DNA of 64,000 nt from Panonychus citri. Taxonomy: Eukaryota > Arthropoda > Arachnida > Trombidiformes > Tetranychidae. Position 1 is the first letter of the stretch. Each line of letters opens with the position of its first letter. The translations under genes were made by a program, and so were the position numbers. Shown here one piece after another: positions 30,001 through 42,022 of this stretch. The stretch is from the NCBI RefSeq assembly GCF_014898815.1, contig NW_026515541.1, positions 1,674,001 to 1,738,000 of the forward strand. Reading direction: 5' to 3'. Below the pieces are notes generated by a model. The model made no database searches. It worked only from the letters and a program-made list of their open reading frames with translations, and had not been told where the DNA came from.

Positions 30001-30213
30001 ACACTTTGCCGCTCAGGGTTTCATTTTGAAGTCGACATAGTGTTTCCTGATTTGCAGCCATTGGATTAACAATAAATGAAAATGATGCTGATGTACAATC
30101 GGCCTCATCCCTACACCAACCTAGACACTCATATAAGGATATGTTTCGTGCAGTAAAGTAAGTTGGTCCAGGGAAATCACGGTTGGTCATCTTTTCAAAG
30201 CTTACTTTCATAC
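13869..30213 (-). CDS. PAN (apple)-ZP domain transmembrane apical matrix protein (5' end missing)
   Basis: A member of the arthropod PAN-ZP class (NompA, Trynity and relatives), apical extracellular matrix proteins that polymerise through the zona pellucida domain and tie cuticle to epidermal or sensory cells. Eleven minus-strand exons join in phase: 30213-29890, 29055-28934, 24980-24833, 20734-20622, 18816-18591, 17706-17333, 15288-15155, 15088-14867, 14760-14616, 14303-14138 and 14038-13869. They give 713 residues plus a split first codon. Three PAN modules span about 1-108, 109-197 and 198-310. A Pro/Thr linker with eight prolines follows, then a ZP domain from about 360 to 610 (CYDVTLKC, CVAMAKDA, CNVKYCIGKCEP). 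A furin-type RKRR lies at 617-620, one membrane segment at about 676-700, and a short basic tail ends the protein. The first exon begins mid-codon (xGT, probably Cys), so signal-peptide exon(s) lie upstream and were not found. I cannot decide between NompA and Trynity orthology. Confidence 0.92.
14768..14793. repeat. (AAT)n microsatellite next to a ZP-exon splice acceptor
   Basis: About nine AAT/ATT units lie 8 bp beyond the 3' splice site at 14760/14761. On the sense (minus) strand this places a (TTA)n run immediately upstream of the acceptor, inside the polypyrimidine region of a 106-bp intron, so length variation could affect splicing. Confidence 0.9.
15778..15799. repeat. (ATC)n microsatellite in PAN-ZP intron
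   Basis: Seven consecutive CAT/ATC units lie in the intron between exons at 17333 and 15288. Similar tracts recur throughout the window. Confidence 0.9.
22718..22739. repeat. (AG)n microsatellite in PAN-ZP intron
   Basis: An AG tract of about 22 bp in the 4.1-kb intron between exons at 24833 and 20734. Confidence 0.9.
23533..23559. repeat. (ATC)n microsatellite in PAN-ZP intron
   Basis: Nine uninterrupted ATC units follow a small GC-richer patch at 23482-23495. A mirrored ATG tract lies about 180 bp downstream (23742-23760), so the two can pair. Confidence 0.9.
27011..27062. repeat. (GA)n microsatellite, the longest in the window
   Basis: Twenty-six GA units without interruption, in the PAN-ZP intron between exons at 28934 and 24980. 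A complementary CT tract lies about 205 bp further on (27267-27288). Confidence 0.95.
27267..27288. repeat. (TC)n tract, inverted partner of the 27011 GA tract
   Basis: About ten TC units that are complementary to the GA tract at 27011-27062, forming an inverted pair in the same intron. Confidence 0.9.
27319..27340. promoter_or_regulatory. Imperfect palindrome with T-box-like half sites (candidate intronic enhancer)
   Basis: TGCACCT and AGGTGTGCA face each other across GATTA, inside a GC-richer island at about 27300-27420 within a PAN-ZP intron. AGGTGTG is the established T-box half site and CACCTG is also an E-box. No binding evidence exists beyond the motif. Confidence 0.3.
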
Positions 30214-32624
30214 CTGGACAATTAGGAGGAGAAGAAAACAATTAAACAAACAATCAATGACCACCGATAATTAACCGGCTAATTTTTTTTTTACCGAGAA
30301 TCAACAAGTGAATTTGCAAAAAGTAAAATCAATCAATCAAAATAATAGTAATAATTTCATTCATCTAATGTTATCAAACTTTGACCCATGGAAAATGATG
30401 AAAGTTTTTTGTACATGAAAATTGTCAGCAAAAAAAAAACTGTTCATCTAAAGGTCACAGGTCTTAACGGAGGTCAAGTTACTATTGTTTTCTTTTACTG
30501 TTTTGTTAATTGTCAACAAAAACAACAACAATCAATACGTTGTAACAAATTACAATCAATTGATTACAAAGATATACTTTTTTTGCTGCTTTTTTCATGT
30601 TTCAATGATCAATTAACTGTTCAGGTAAATACAATAACTTTCTGTCAACTTGATATTTGTTTTCTGGTACTTTGACACCGGTGACTTTTTTTCCCTTGCA
30701 TCTACCTGAATATCTTGTCCATCATCACTAATCATCGTCATAATCATCATATTGTTGATTGGGATCAGCTGATTTGCGAGTAAATTATAATTGTAAATGT
30801 TTTCTAACTGCAACTAATGATAAAGATCTTGTTAGTTTTTTTTTACTTTGCAATTTGCATTTTGCAAATATTATCATTTCTGTGATGTGTGGATTATGCT
30901 GATGATGATGATGATGACGGTGATTAGGATGATAATCATGATACTAATGAGCTTTGAAGATGATAAAATTAACGAGAAAAATGTTTTTTCTTAAACCTGT
31001 TTCCTTATGTATAAAGATTTAGTTGATGAGTTTATCTTGACAATCTTGCAAACTTGTTGATTAACTGTAACAATTAACGGCCAATTTATCAAGTGCATTT
31101 ACTTGATATTAAAGGTCACTTACAGTCAATGAAGGTTGGCAAAATCACTGTTAACATAAACAATACAATGGACACCTTAAATCCGGAGAAATCACATTTG
31201 AGTGGACATCCTGATGTCTTCCGGTTCATTTTACACTGGTTCATCATTGGATGTTATTGTTATTTGAATGGCAATAGATGAGAAAGAGAAAGAGAGATAG
31301 AGAGAGAGAGAAAAAAACAAAAGGGAAGATGAGATGAGAGAGGAGAAAAGGATGAAGATGATGATGGAGATGGAGATAAGTATCAAAGTTGATCTCAAGA
31401 GCGGTTCACAGTTTTATCCTTTGGATTGTCAAGTTTATATTCAACTTTACACCATAAACACAAATAACATTATCTCCTTGAGATGAATACTTGAAACTGA
31501 ACTTGAAACACTTGCTAAACAACCTACTTATCCTCTTTGAACTTCTGCTCCCTAAGTTTATTTCACGCTCCCGGGGCTTAGCATCATCATCTTTCTTGTC
31601 TACTTTAGTGAGAGAAAGAAAGAGAGAGAGAGAGAGGGAGAGGGAGGATGAGGAGGAGGGTAAGAGATGATGATGGAGGGGTAGAGATTTCGACAAACAT
31701 CAATGCGTTGAAAGCATTTTTTGTCTCTACGTAACAAGAAGCATCAACAGGAAAAGTTTCTTCAAAAATTGAACCTTTTTTTTCATCTTCATCTCTCATC
31801 ACAATCATCATCATCGTCTCTCTCTCTCTCTCTCTTCTCATCGCTCCATCTTGCTTTACCATGCGCTTCTCTTGCATTGATGATTTTTCGCAAGAAAATT
31901 TTTCCCCTTGATTATCATTATTTTTTTTTCTATTCAAATTTATCTGATTCATATTGCTTTCGGATCACATTTTGTCCACTATTTAATTGTTTACCGATGA
32001 TTTGGCTAATTACAGGTAAATTTAGGTTCTATTGGTCAATTTTGGCAATTTCGTTCAGTGAGCAGAAATTGCAATGTAATTGATCAAATATTGATTTGCA
32101 ATAAACTTAACCCAGTGTTCGGACTGTGTAATGATAATAAATGTAGTTGCCCCAATAGATCATAACAATTAGAATGAAATTTTGTAATTGCCGTTAAATT
32201 TTGAATCACGAATTATTGACAATTAGTTTTTACGATTACTTGAGCAATCGAAACTAATAGAAAAGCTTTTTTCATTCGGACTTAATACAATTTATTGTTA
32301 TTATCAACAGGTTATTCTTGTGGTCAGTTCAAGATTAGATATTATATAATCTACACTCAAGTTGACATTCTAAATTAAAAGTCATCACCATGAATGATAA
32401 AAATGTACTTATATTTTTTTCCATCAGGTAAGCAAAGATAAAAGAGAATATTTTTTTTTCTCTTTTAAAATTTTTTATTCTTTTCTCCAATTCATCTTTC
32501 AGAACTTCTCTTTTTCTTTTTCTTCCAAGTCAAAACATTCTTCACAATCTGACCTAACCAGTGAGCTTAATCAAGTGTATCACGGAAGTTGCGGTGAGAA
32601 TGAGTAGAGAGAGAGAGAGAGAGA

Positions 32625-32650
32625 GATGATGATGATGATGATGATGATGA
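32625..32650. repeat. Compound (GA)n(GAT)n microsatellite
   Basis: A GA tract starting near 32605 passes directly into about eight GAT units. Compound junctions like this are common in the window. Confidence 0.85.
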
Positions 32651-34224
32651 GAGGGAGAAAGAGACAACAATGAGAGTGAGTTGTGAATAAAGTAAATGCT
32701 CAACCGATTCAGCAGCAAGATGATGATGAAAAAAAAGGTGCCATTATCAACGTTATTAGCACGTTATTATTTGAAGATGATACAAAAAAGGTGATAATGA
32801 AAAGGGAGAGATGAAGTTCAATATTATCTTTTTACCGTTAATTTCTTGAAAAGATATTTAATTTGTTAACCAAAGGGAAAGTGTCTGAAGTGCTAATCCT
32901 TTTCATCATCATCTTTATTGTATCTTTGCAACTGAAAAGATGAGGATGAAAATTCATTCAATCCTAACAATCAGATGAAATTATCTCAATATTTCACCTT
33001 AATAAAAGTTTTTACCGGAAATTGTATTAAATCAAATCAAAGGCTAACGGTTTTCATTATCAAAAAAAAACTTCATCTCTTTTTTTTTCAATGATTATCA
33101 TTAGTAATTGTTAATCAAAACCACTTTAATCTCATCAATTGGATTATGTTTACCGTTAGTTTTTTTTCAGTTTATTCAATTGGTTTATTAATAGTATTGG
33201 TTTTACCTTTTATATTTCACCATCGTTATTAGGATCTTGAATTAATCTAATCAACTGATTACATTTCAATAATCAAATCAAGTTCACTTACAAAGTTTAT
33301 CAATCAAAGATTAAGATTGATTCATCTTCAGATAATCGCGCTAATCAATTTATCCAAGTTGATTGATTAGTTTGGTAACATAAGTAAAAAAGTGTTGACA
33401 TATTATCAAAATTGACCCATAAAGTCAAAACTATCGGATCAATAAGTTCTGAAAAGATGACAGAAAATAAAATGTCAGGGGAAACCGGAAAATCTTCAAG
33501 AATCATTTGAAATGATTGAAAATCTATCAGATCGATATTAGAAAACTTTACAAAAATTGAAAAGAAAACGCAATCATTTGAATTGAGAATCAAATCTAAA
33601 TTGTAGCAACGATTTGGTTAATTGTTGACAATCATTTAAGCTGATTCACTTGAGTATATAAACTATTATTATAATACAATTGTAATAAAATGTCATCTCT
33701 TTCAATGATTTAACTTGTTATGATTGTCCAATGATAATCACATAAATTTCCATGGTAAATTTAGCTCTATCCTTCATAGACTATTATTTAAACTATTCCA
33801 AGTGCTACAAAATTCATCATTATCATCACCATGATCATTATCATCTTCAACAGGTAACAAAAACCTAGAAAAGTGAAACAAATCTCAGTGAAAACTAAAT
33901 AAAGAGGTGACAATTTAACCTCTCTAATGATTGTGAATCTAATTGTCAATGACACTTTTCTAGTTACTCTGTTACCTAGATGGTCATTTACACGATTTCC
34001 AGGAAAGTAAATGATGCATATGATGATAATGATGATAATGATGATTTCAATGGTAATAATAATATCCACAGGTAAATACATAGGTAAATTTGGTTAACTG
34101 CTCTTGAAACGATTCAGTCATCCAACTCGACACACCCGAACCTAATTGTTAACATCTCCCAGAGACTAAACCTTAATTGTAATCATAAAGGTGATACATT
34201 AAAGGTCCTACTAATGATAATGAC

Positions 34225-34249
34225 GATGATGATGATGATGATGATGATC
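34225..34249. repeat. (GAT)n microsatellite
   Basis: Eight GAT units in the gene-poor region upstream of the PAN-ZP exons. Confidence 0.85.
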
Positions 34250-37200
34250 AGTGAAAAGTATATTAAATGACATTTTAATGATAATGGTGAAAATGATGAT
34301 TAATATGAGAAAATCAAGTGAATTGGCTTCGAAAGTAAAAGTTACAACGATGACCAAATGATGACCATTGTAATTTGATTAAATCTCAGTAAATGATGTT
34401 ATTTGATTGTTTAATTAATGCTTTTCAGTCATTAAGTTTTCATTTGATTACCAACCCGCGAAATTGAATTAGTTGTTGTTGTTGTTGTTGGGGCGTTGAT
34501 TATTCTGAAACAATTAGAAATAGTTTAAAACAAAAAGACAAATTTCTTGATTGTCATGTTGATTTATTCATTGGACACAAAGTACATCAAATTAAAGACT
34601 TTGGAACGAAAACTTTTTTTCTTCTCTATTATTTTCCATACAATAGTTTAGATTGTTGAGCATTTCAGTTGCGATTATCTTCTTGACCATTTAATAGTTG
34701 ACCCTTTCTCACAATTGGACTTTTCTCCTGGTATAAAATGACACCAATAGTGACCAATGGTCCCTCAAGGCGATAAGAGGCCAAGATAATGGTCAAAGTG
34801 GTTCCAAGTGAAGTGATAACCCTTTGAAACGATTAGATAAAAAACTATGGAAATTATGAAATTCAGTTAATTGTTCGTAATGTTTGCATGGGAACCATTG
34901 AGATTATCTGAATTAACATGCAGATAATTACCTTTGATGGCTCAGTTTCTACCTTGGAATAGTCTGTATCATCTTCTTATTATCTTCCATCTTCATCACA
35001 TTACTGTTTTTGCTCTTGTTCTGATGTTATTGTTATATTATCATATGAGTTTATCTTTTTTTCAGTCTCTTTTTTTTCTTACTTTAACCTTTCTCTCTCT
35101 CTCTCTCTCTTTGCTTACCTTTTTTACCTGTTGTGTTTACCTTTAGGTTTTTTTTGTCTGAATCTGAAAAAGTCACATCCATTGAGTGTTTCACGTTTCC
35201 GGGTCTCAGTCTTTCCTCTTTCTTTACTCTCATCTTTCAAATACTCTGATGTTTTGATGAGTGTTGACTTGAATTTCATCATGAAAAACATGATCGACGT
35301 GATCTGGTTTATTATATTTCTTTTAATTCTTAATTTTTTTTCTCTCTCTCTCTCTTTACAATCAAAAATTGATCCATAACAATTTAAACTATTCCAATAG
35401 TCGTAGTTAACTATTATTAAGGTTAAAACCATTGGCCAATTTTCAGGGTAAAATTGAGTATCTGATTGTTTGTAAATTAGTGGTAAGGTTAATTTAATTT
35501 GGTTCCTTAATTTAAATGGTCAAGTTACAATTTAGACCAAATTGACCCTCGAAAATTATCCTTCACTTGAGGGCGAAATTATTTTCTTACTCTTCATATT
35601 TCATCTTATTCTTATTCTTATTGCCGCCGAAATGCATTAGCAGTGGGCGATGAAAATTGGGTTAATTTGTTAGCTACTTTTGCTTGACCACTGGCCGAAA
35701 ATTTCCTCAACACTTAAATAAATTTAGTTTAAATTGTTAACTCAATTTGTTTCTTTGGCTTGTAAATCTTTTCATCTTTCAAAATGATTATTAAATTATC
35801 GGTAATTGTTGGATATTCATTTTCCTTGACCAGTAACAACAACGTGTCCAGTTTGTCCTTTTTTTTCATTATTTGTCCATTCAAAGTAAATTGATTGATT
35901 TTGAATATTAATCTACATGATTTTCATCAATTATCCAACAATCAGTAAATTAACCATCAGTTAATCATCAAATTATTTCAATTTAAGATGATTTAATGAT
36001 CAAAATTCATGCAAATACAGTTTTGACTTTTAAACCTTTGATTGAAACTCACTGATTTCCTAAGCAATCAAATTAACTTGGATTTACATAATTTACTTAA
36101 TCATTTAGTGTACAATTAACAATAACAATTTGATAAGTGTCCATGATTATTACTACTATTAAATTTATGTGACAGTTAATTGTGTCTGCAAGTGAAAAAT
36201 TGATTCAAACATGTAAACATATTATGGATAACAATTTAAAGTTAATCATGTAATCAGTTAATTGTGATTAAACAGGAACACTAAATTTTTACATTACTCA
36301 CCTAGAGAAAAGTAATCAACTAATCACTGTTAACAAATATTAAGACACAATTAAGGTCACAAATCTCCTTGTATATAAGTTAATTGAGACACTGATTTTT
36401 TTTTTCATCCACTCGGCACAATTAAGGTTAATCAAGGTGAATAATTAAATCTATGGGAAATTTATGACAATATAAATGTTAACAGAATGATTTAACTTTG
36501 TGAACTGAATTAACTAATGGCTATTAAAACATTGAACCTCCTCTAATTGTGATTAAATGATAATATCAATGGTTGAATCAGTGATTAGCTTGAAATTTAA
36601 TCACAATTTAGTTGAATGTTAATCATGAACATAATAACTGTCAACTGATTATGATGATGATGATGTTGATTTTTTCAATGTGATTTAACTGTAAACACAA
36701 TTTAAGGAAAACTTGATTAACATCAATATTGTAACAGCAATTTAATTTTTTCTTATACCTTGATCATCATCATCATCATCATCATTAACTTGATTGTTAC
36801 AATTACAGAAAATTTCATCATCGTGATGACTTTGATATAAAAAACAAACTGTAAATGTTTAACTGTTAATCTGTTGAAATTGTGATTCTGATTATGATTA
36901 AATCCACAATCAAGTTAATAATCTTGTAAGAAACTACAACAATCAAATGTTTATGATTAACATTTTGTTATTACGTTAAAGTAAATTAAACTGTAAAAAC
37001 TTTTTTTCCTTAGTTTTAATAATGATGATTAAGATTTAAAATTAAAATTATCGCGTGAAAACAAATGATGATTAAGATTACATGTATAATGATAATAATA
37101 AAACTGATTATCAAGTTAACATTAATCATAATTGTAATGATTTAGTGTTACAATTAGATCTAGAAATTTGAGAAAACAAAAACAATTTAAAACATCAAAG

Positions 37201-37346
37201 TTAATTGTCAGATTAAGGTTTGGTTAAATATCAACTGAACACGCTATTGATTGTTTAATTGTTGATCGTAATCATCAAATCCAAACAATTTGGATACAAA
37301 TGATTAATTAATCACTAAAGAAACTAATCATTTGATTAGTATTTCA

Positions 37347-37358
37347 AAGCGCCATCTA
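37347..37358 (-). promoter_or_regulatory. CTCF-core-like site, AAGCGCCATCTA on plus strand
   Basis: Read on the minus strand, CTAGATGGCGC matches the SYAGRKGGCRS core of the animal CTCF consensus at every position. The plus-strand 12-mer AAGCGCCATCTA recurs exactly at 41886. Confidence 0.4.
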
Positions 37359-40300
37359 GAGCCCAATTAAGAAACTGTTGGAAATTTTCAATCATAATAA
37401 TAATAATAATAGTGATTAAGATGATTTTCATTTTGATTGTGATCATAATGATAATGATTAAGGTATTTGAAAAATTGATACAAAGACACAATATTATCAT
37501 TTATATAATTGCAATAAGAATTGATCAATAAAAGTCATTGATAATAATTGACTACTGATTATGATTATGATGATGATGATGATGATGATTACATAATTTT
37601 GAGTGGTCATCATTTAGTTGTTGATGCTGATTATCAATAAGATGATTATCAATAGTATTGATTGTTGTAAATGGTTTTCTCTTGTTATTTTGTTCCAATG
37701 TTTTGATTTACCAACCCAATTATTAGCTTGATTAGTGATTGTATCATTTACCTTTTTCAAAGGGTTTTCTTAGGAAAAGGTCATCATGATATTGAGATAA
37801 CAATGGGAACGTGTCAAAGTTTTTTCCCCTGAAATCAAGAGAACGAGAAAGAAGACTGAGAGAAAGAGAGAGAGAGAGAGATAAGGATTGAAGATGATGA
37901 AAAAAGTTCTGACGATATCGTTCTGAAAGAGTATCAAGAACAGTAGTTGCTACTTACATGAATATGAAGAAAAAAAATCTGGACATGATAAAGATTATTT
38001 ATTAACTTCTGAATGGATTTTCTGTGCTCCCTGAACTGAAACTTTGAACTTTGTTCATTTCTGAATCAGAATTTTTTTTCTGTCTTCTTCCTCTACTCTC
38101 ACCCCCATATCTCTTAGAATCTTAATCTTGGGAAATAAAATGACAAAACAATGACTACTTTTGATGATGTATTTCAAAAAGATGCTAAAGATGAGGATAA
38201 AAAAGAAGAGAGAGAAAAAAAAGTGAAGGAGGAAGCAAAATCGTTCTAAGAGAAATATTCTTCTTATTTATCATCTTATTCCTTCATTTGGTGAGCTGAC
38301 GAAAAGGGTTCTGATTATATGAGAGCATCTCCCTCCCCCCCTCTCTCTCTCTCTCTCTCTTCATCATTTTCATCCTTTTCTTGTCTAAGTGTTGGACAAT
38401 TTACCGATGATAATATAATCATACACCTGAAGATAACAAGGAGATGTAATTGTTTAGAGCCTAAAGGCTAATCATCATCTTTGTTGACAGTTATATATCA
38501 ACCTCACCCAAAGACGATGATGATGATGATGATGAAAAGGAAGATAAGATGGACACACACATAAAGAATAGGAAAAGAAGTTTAATTTTTTCCACCTTCA
38601 TATTCACACATTGTTAGGTGATGGCGATGATAAAATGAATTTCATGGTTCAATTTACAAAGGGTTAACCATTAGAACTGACCTTTCATGATAATCATCAT
38701 GCTCTCTCTTGTTATAAATACAATGCGATTCGCTTATTGAGTTTTTTAATCTTCTATTTAAAAAAATCACCACAATTAGTGATAAAGTACAACTGTATTG
38801 TGTGTAAATGATTATTGCATCACAATTTAATTGATCAACATTTTCAGTAATTATCACCTTGCGATTGATGAAAAAAACATAATCTATTGACTACATTCAT
38901 TGGATTTACATGTATAAATGGCTGTATATGAGTTTAGATTGGTAGAGTTGATACAAAGTATCAGTGATTAATCACTGGATAGAATAATATAATTAAGAGC
39001 AATTAAATGTACTTTTCCATCTCTTAAATGGATACAATTTAAGACAATCAACTGGGATCATTTAATTTTTATCGGATCAATAAAAACAATACATTTAATT
39101 GCCCATCAATTGAATGTCAAAGGGTAAAAATTGTCAACAGAACTTTTTTTCATTCAGATTCATCATGATGGTTATTATCATCTTGTTAAATTGTTACTTT
39201 AACCAGGATATATAATCAAGGATGATGAGGATGATGAGGTGGGTATGATGACCACAGTGAGTGACGAGGAAGAGGCAAACAACTGTGAATGAAAGGATAA
39301 CAAAGATGACCAAAGTGGTCAGTTTTTTTTGTTTTCTCATTCTTTTCATATCTAAAAACTTATTAACTACAATGATAGTTACTTATTAATCCCTGGAAAC
39401 GGAATTAAGATTCATTTTTTTGTAGAAAAGTTTGTCAACCATTAATCCTTTATATCTAACTTTTCATTCACTTAACTTGTCAATCTTTGTGGTCAGTTAA
39501 TCACAGCCAATTGTCCAGGTCTAATGACCTTAACAAAAGAAGAAAAAATTTAGTCTCAAAGTAATAATAATAATCGAGATGAATGGTCAAGACAATTAAC
39601 ATTTATATGCAAATGGAAAAACTTGATTACCTGTGATCAGTGACCATTGGACAATCAGGTAAATTTGCTAATCCAAATCACATAGTCGATTGATTGATTT
39701 TTTTTTGCTTCATCTTTACAACAATTGTAAAGTCATAATTAGTTTACCAATTGACTAGATTGTCCAATTTATTGTTGTATCAAGTTTGTTGATTGTAATG
39801 ATAATAAGGTGATGATAATTAACGAGTATCACAATTAATGTTGTGTTGATGTTAAAATTGTTCAACTCTTCCGGTTGTATTATTATTAGTTAATTGTAAC
39901 AAGTAAGTTAAAATCTCACTTCCTATTGAGATGCAAAGTGACCAACAATTAAGGGTAAATATATTTTAATAGGACAATTAAATTTGATCCACTAAATTTA
40001 TGTAAGTTAAAAAAAAGCGACAACTACAAACCAACATGATTAACAATCAAGATTCTGATGATTATCAACATGATAACAATTCATTGCGTGCATGATACAA
40101 GTTCAATTTGAAATCAATTACTTTGGGATTTTCATGATAAGAATAATTTTTTTTCACCTAATATCTTATTATTGGAATGAGGATGAACTTGAATTCTGAG
40201 TTTTTCCCACAATCTATTGTCAAGGGATCATGATTTCGGTGACAATTCTCATAATCCATTTAATTTTGTCATCTTCTCATTAGATTATCATCATCATCAT

Positions 40301-40925
40301 CAATAGTTGGATTGATAAAGAGAAATCAACTTAATCCAGTTTCAAATTTTTTTCCTCATTCAATTGTAAACATTTAAATCAGTTGATTAAACTGATTGTT
40401 GATGATTAACAATTTGTCTTTCTCTTCTTCTTCTTAACCATTGGTGGGAAATCGTAAGGTTAATTTAAGTTGATCAAATTAAATCTATTTCCTAATCTTA
40501 TTTATTGGTAGAAATTATTAACTTACCTATTTGGTACCTTAGGTTATCAGGTTAATTGCTAAATGGATTAGATTTATTGATTAAGTCAATTTGTTACACT
40601 CTCAAGGTGATTAGTTACTAAATTGCTGCTGTTGTTGAAAATTATCACAGTTAATTGTTTACAAGTTAGTTTTTTAATTCTTTCACTCAAATTCTGTGAA
40701 ATTTGAAATCAGGAAGAGAGAAAATTTTCTGTACAATATTGAGGAAGGAAAAAGGAAATTGAATCAATCAGAGAGAGAAAGAGAGAGAGAGAGAGTAAGT
40801 TAACTGCTGAATTGTTAGAAAATGTGATAATTAAAAGAATCGCCATGAATCATGATGATTAATATTCTAATCTGATTGTTTTTCTGAATGAATTTTTTTA
40901 TCAGGAACAAGAGGTTACGAAGATG

Positions 40926-40962
40926 AAAAAAGTTCTTGATTCTCTGAATAGAGAACTTTTTT
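40926..40962. repeat. Perfect 11-bp inverted repeat (hairpin)
   Basis: AAAAAAGTTCT at 40926-40936 and its exact complement AGAACTTTTTT at 40952-40962 are separated by 15 bases. The arms contain the dispersed 10-mer AAAAAGTTCT. A GA tract lies about 130 bp upstream. Confidence 0.85.
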
Positions 40963-41885
40963 TTTCTTCTCCTCCCCCTTGTCTATTTCTTGCGTAATAA
41001 ATTGTTCTGTTTAAAATTTTCCATGATGATTCTGATTAAAATCAGTGGCAGTTAGGTAACAATGTAATGTCATTGATTAACAATCAGAAGGGTTTGTTGC
41101 CTTCTTTGTCCAACTTTGATTGTTTGGATTAAATTGTTTCAAGAATCAAAGACAAAATCATTGATCAAAAAATCTCTTTGACAATCAAATCGTAATCTAT
41201 TTTTTTTCTCAATTGCTGTTCATCATTTAATTCATTGTTTCTTGATTGTTGTCTCATTAAATACAGAAAGAGAGAAAAAAAGAAAGAAAGAAAGAGAAAC
41301 TTTTCTGTTAACTATTTGTTTGTGTCCCTCTTAAATCATGATGATCATTCTGAGGATTCTGATTCCATGATCATGATTAAAGATCAATGGCCTTAATCAT
41401 CAACTTAAACTAAATGACAATTTAACTCAGATACTGTTTTTTTAAATACTATCACATAAGATCAATAAATGTTTTGTCTTCATCTTTTTTTTTCAATCTC
41501 GGTGTCATTTTGTCAACCATTTTTCATGGTAATCATGAACTTGATGATCGCTGATCATGGTAATCAAAGGTTATTTAACAGTTGATCTCTCTTTTTTTTC
41601 ACTTCCTTAATCACTGTTAATATTCATGAGGGTGTTGATTGTTCATCATTTCCATCATTAAATTGTCATCATTGAACAATCACATTTAAAAAAATTTCTC
41701 TTCTCCTATTGAACAATTTTCTCCATTTCAATATCATGTAACTGCACAATCTTTTCACAATCAATAGAAAATTAACTAATATGTTCATTTCCTATTCCAT
41801 TAGATCAATTTACTTTTTAATTTCTCTTAATTTTAAATTGTTAAATTTGATTCTCATTTGATTGTCTAGTTTACGATTCGATTCC

Positions 41886-41897
41886 AAGCGCCATCTA
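41886..41897 (-). promoter_or_regulatory. CTCF-core-like site upstream of RIOK1
   Basis: The plus strand reads AAGCGCCATCTA; the minus strand reads TAGATGGCGC, a full match to YAGRKGGCRS. It lies 126 bp upstream of the RIOK1 start codon, so it could equally be a promoter-proximal element (a YY1-like ATGGCG core is also present). Confidence 0.4.
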
Positions 41898-42022
41898 TTG
41901 TACGATTCAGGAACTAAATTTATCACATGTGTGAAAATCTTGTGATTAAAATTTAATCATTGAATCGTTTTGATCGTTAATCTAATTGTTATTAATTTGT
42001 TGAGAATTTATTATTTTTCATA

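Larger units (their letters stand above)
30214..42022. other. Gene-poor 11.8 kb between the first visible PAN-ZP exon and RIOK1
   Basis: The missing 5' exon(s) and promoter of the PAN-ZP gene should lie here, together with the RIOK1 promoter close to 42.0 kb. I found no exon I can defend. The content is CAATTAA-type AT-rich DNA, GA/CT tracts (31621, 31817, 32605, 37868, 38341) and GAT/ATC tracts (32625, 34225, 36766, 37569, 38517). A slightly GC-richer patch lies at about 35620-35700. Two CTCF-core-like sites lie at 37347 and 41886, with hairpins near 40.9 kb. A minus-strand ATG at 37986 opens nine codons (MSRFFFFIF) ending at a GTAAGT donor; it is only a weak candidate for a signal-peptide exon, and its phase (2) does not match the known first acceptor. 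Confidence 0.6.

Noticed and set aside
30388..30675. Plus-strand open frame of 95 codons near the first visible PAN-ZP exon
   Set aside because: No family resemblance, no signal or domain, and no splice partners in phase.
32391..32427. Plus-strand short frame MNDKNVLIFFSI followed by a CAG-GTAAGC donor
   Set aside because: No matching downstream exon on the plus strand and too short to support a gene.
37958..37986. Minus-strand MSRFFFFIF mini-exon with a GTAAGT donor as the PAN-ZP first exon
   Set aside because: It is only nine codons, ends in phase 2 while the first known acceptor needs phase 1, and the hydrophobic run is what a poly-T stretch would encode.
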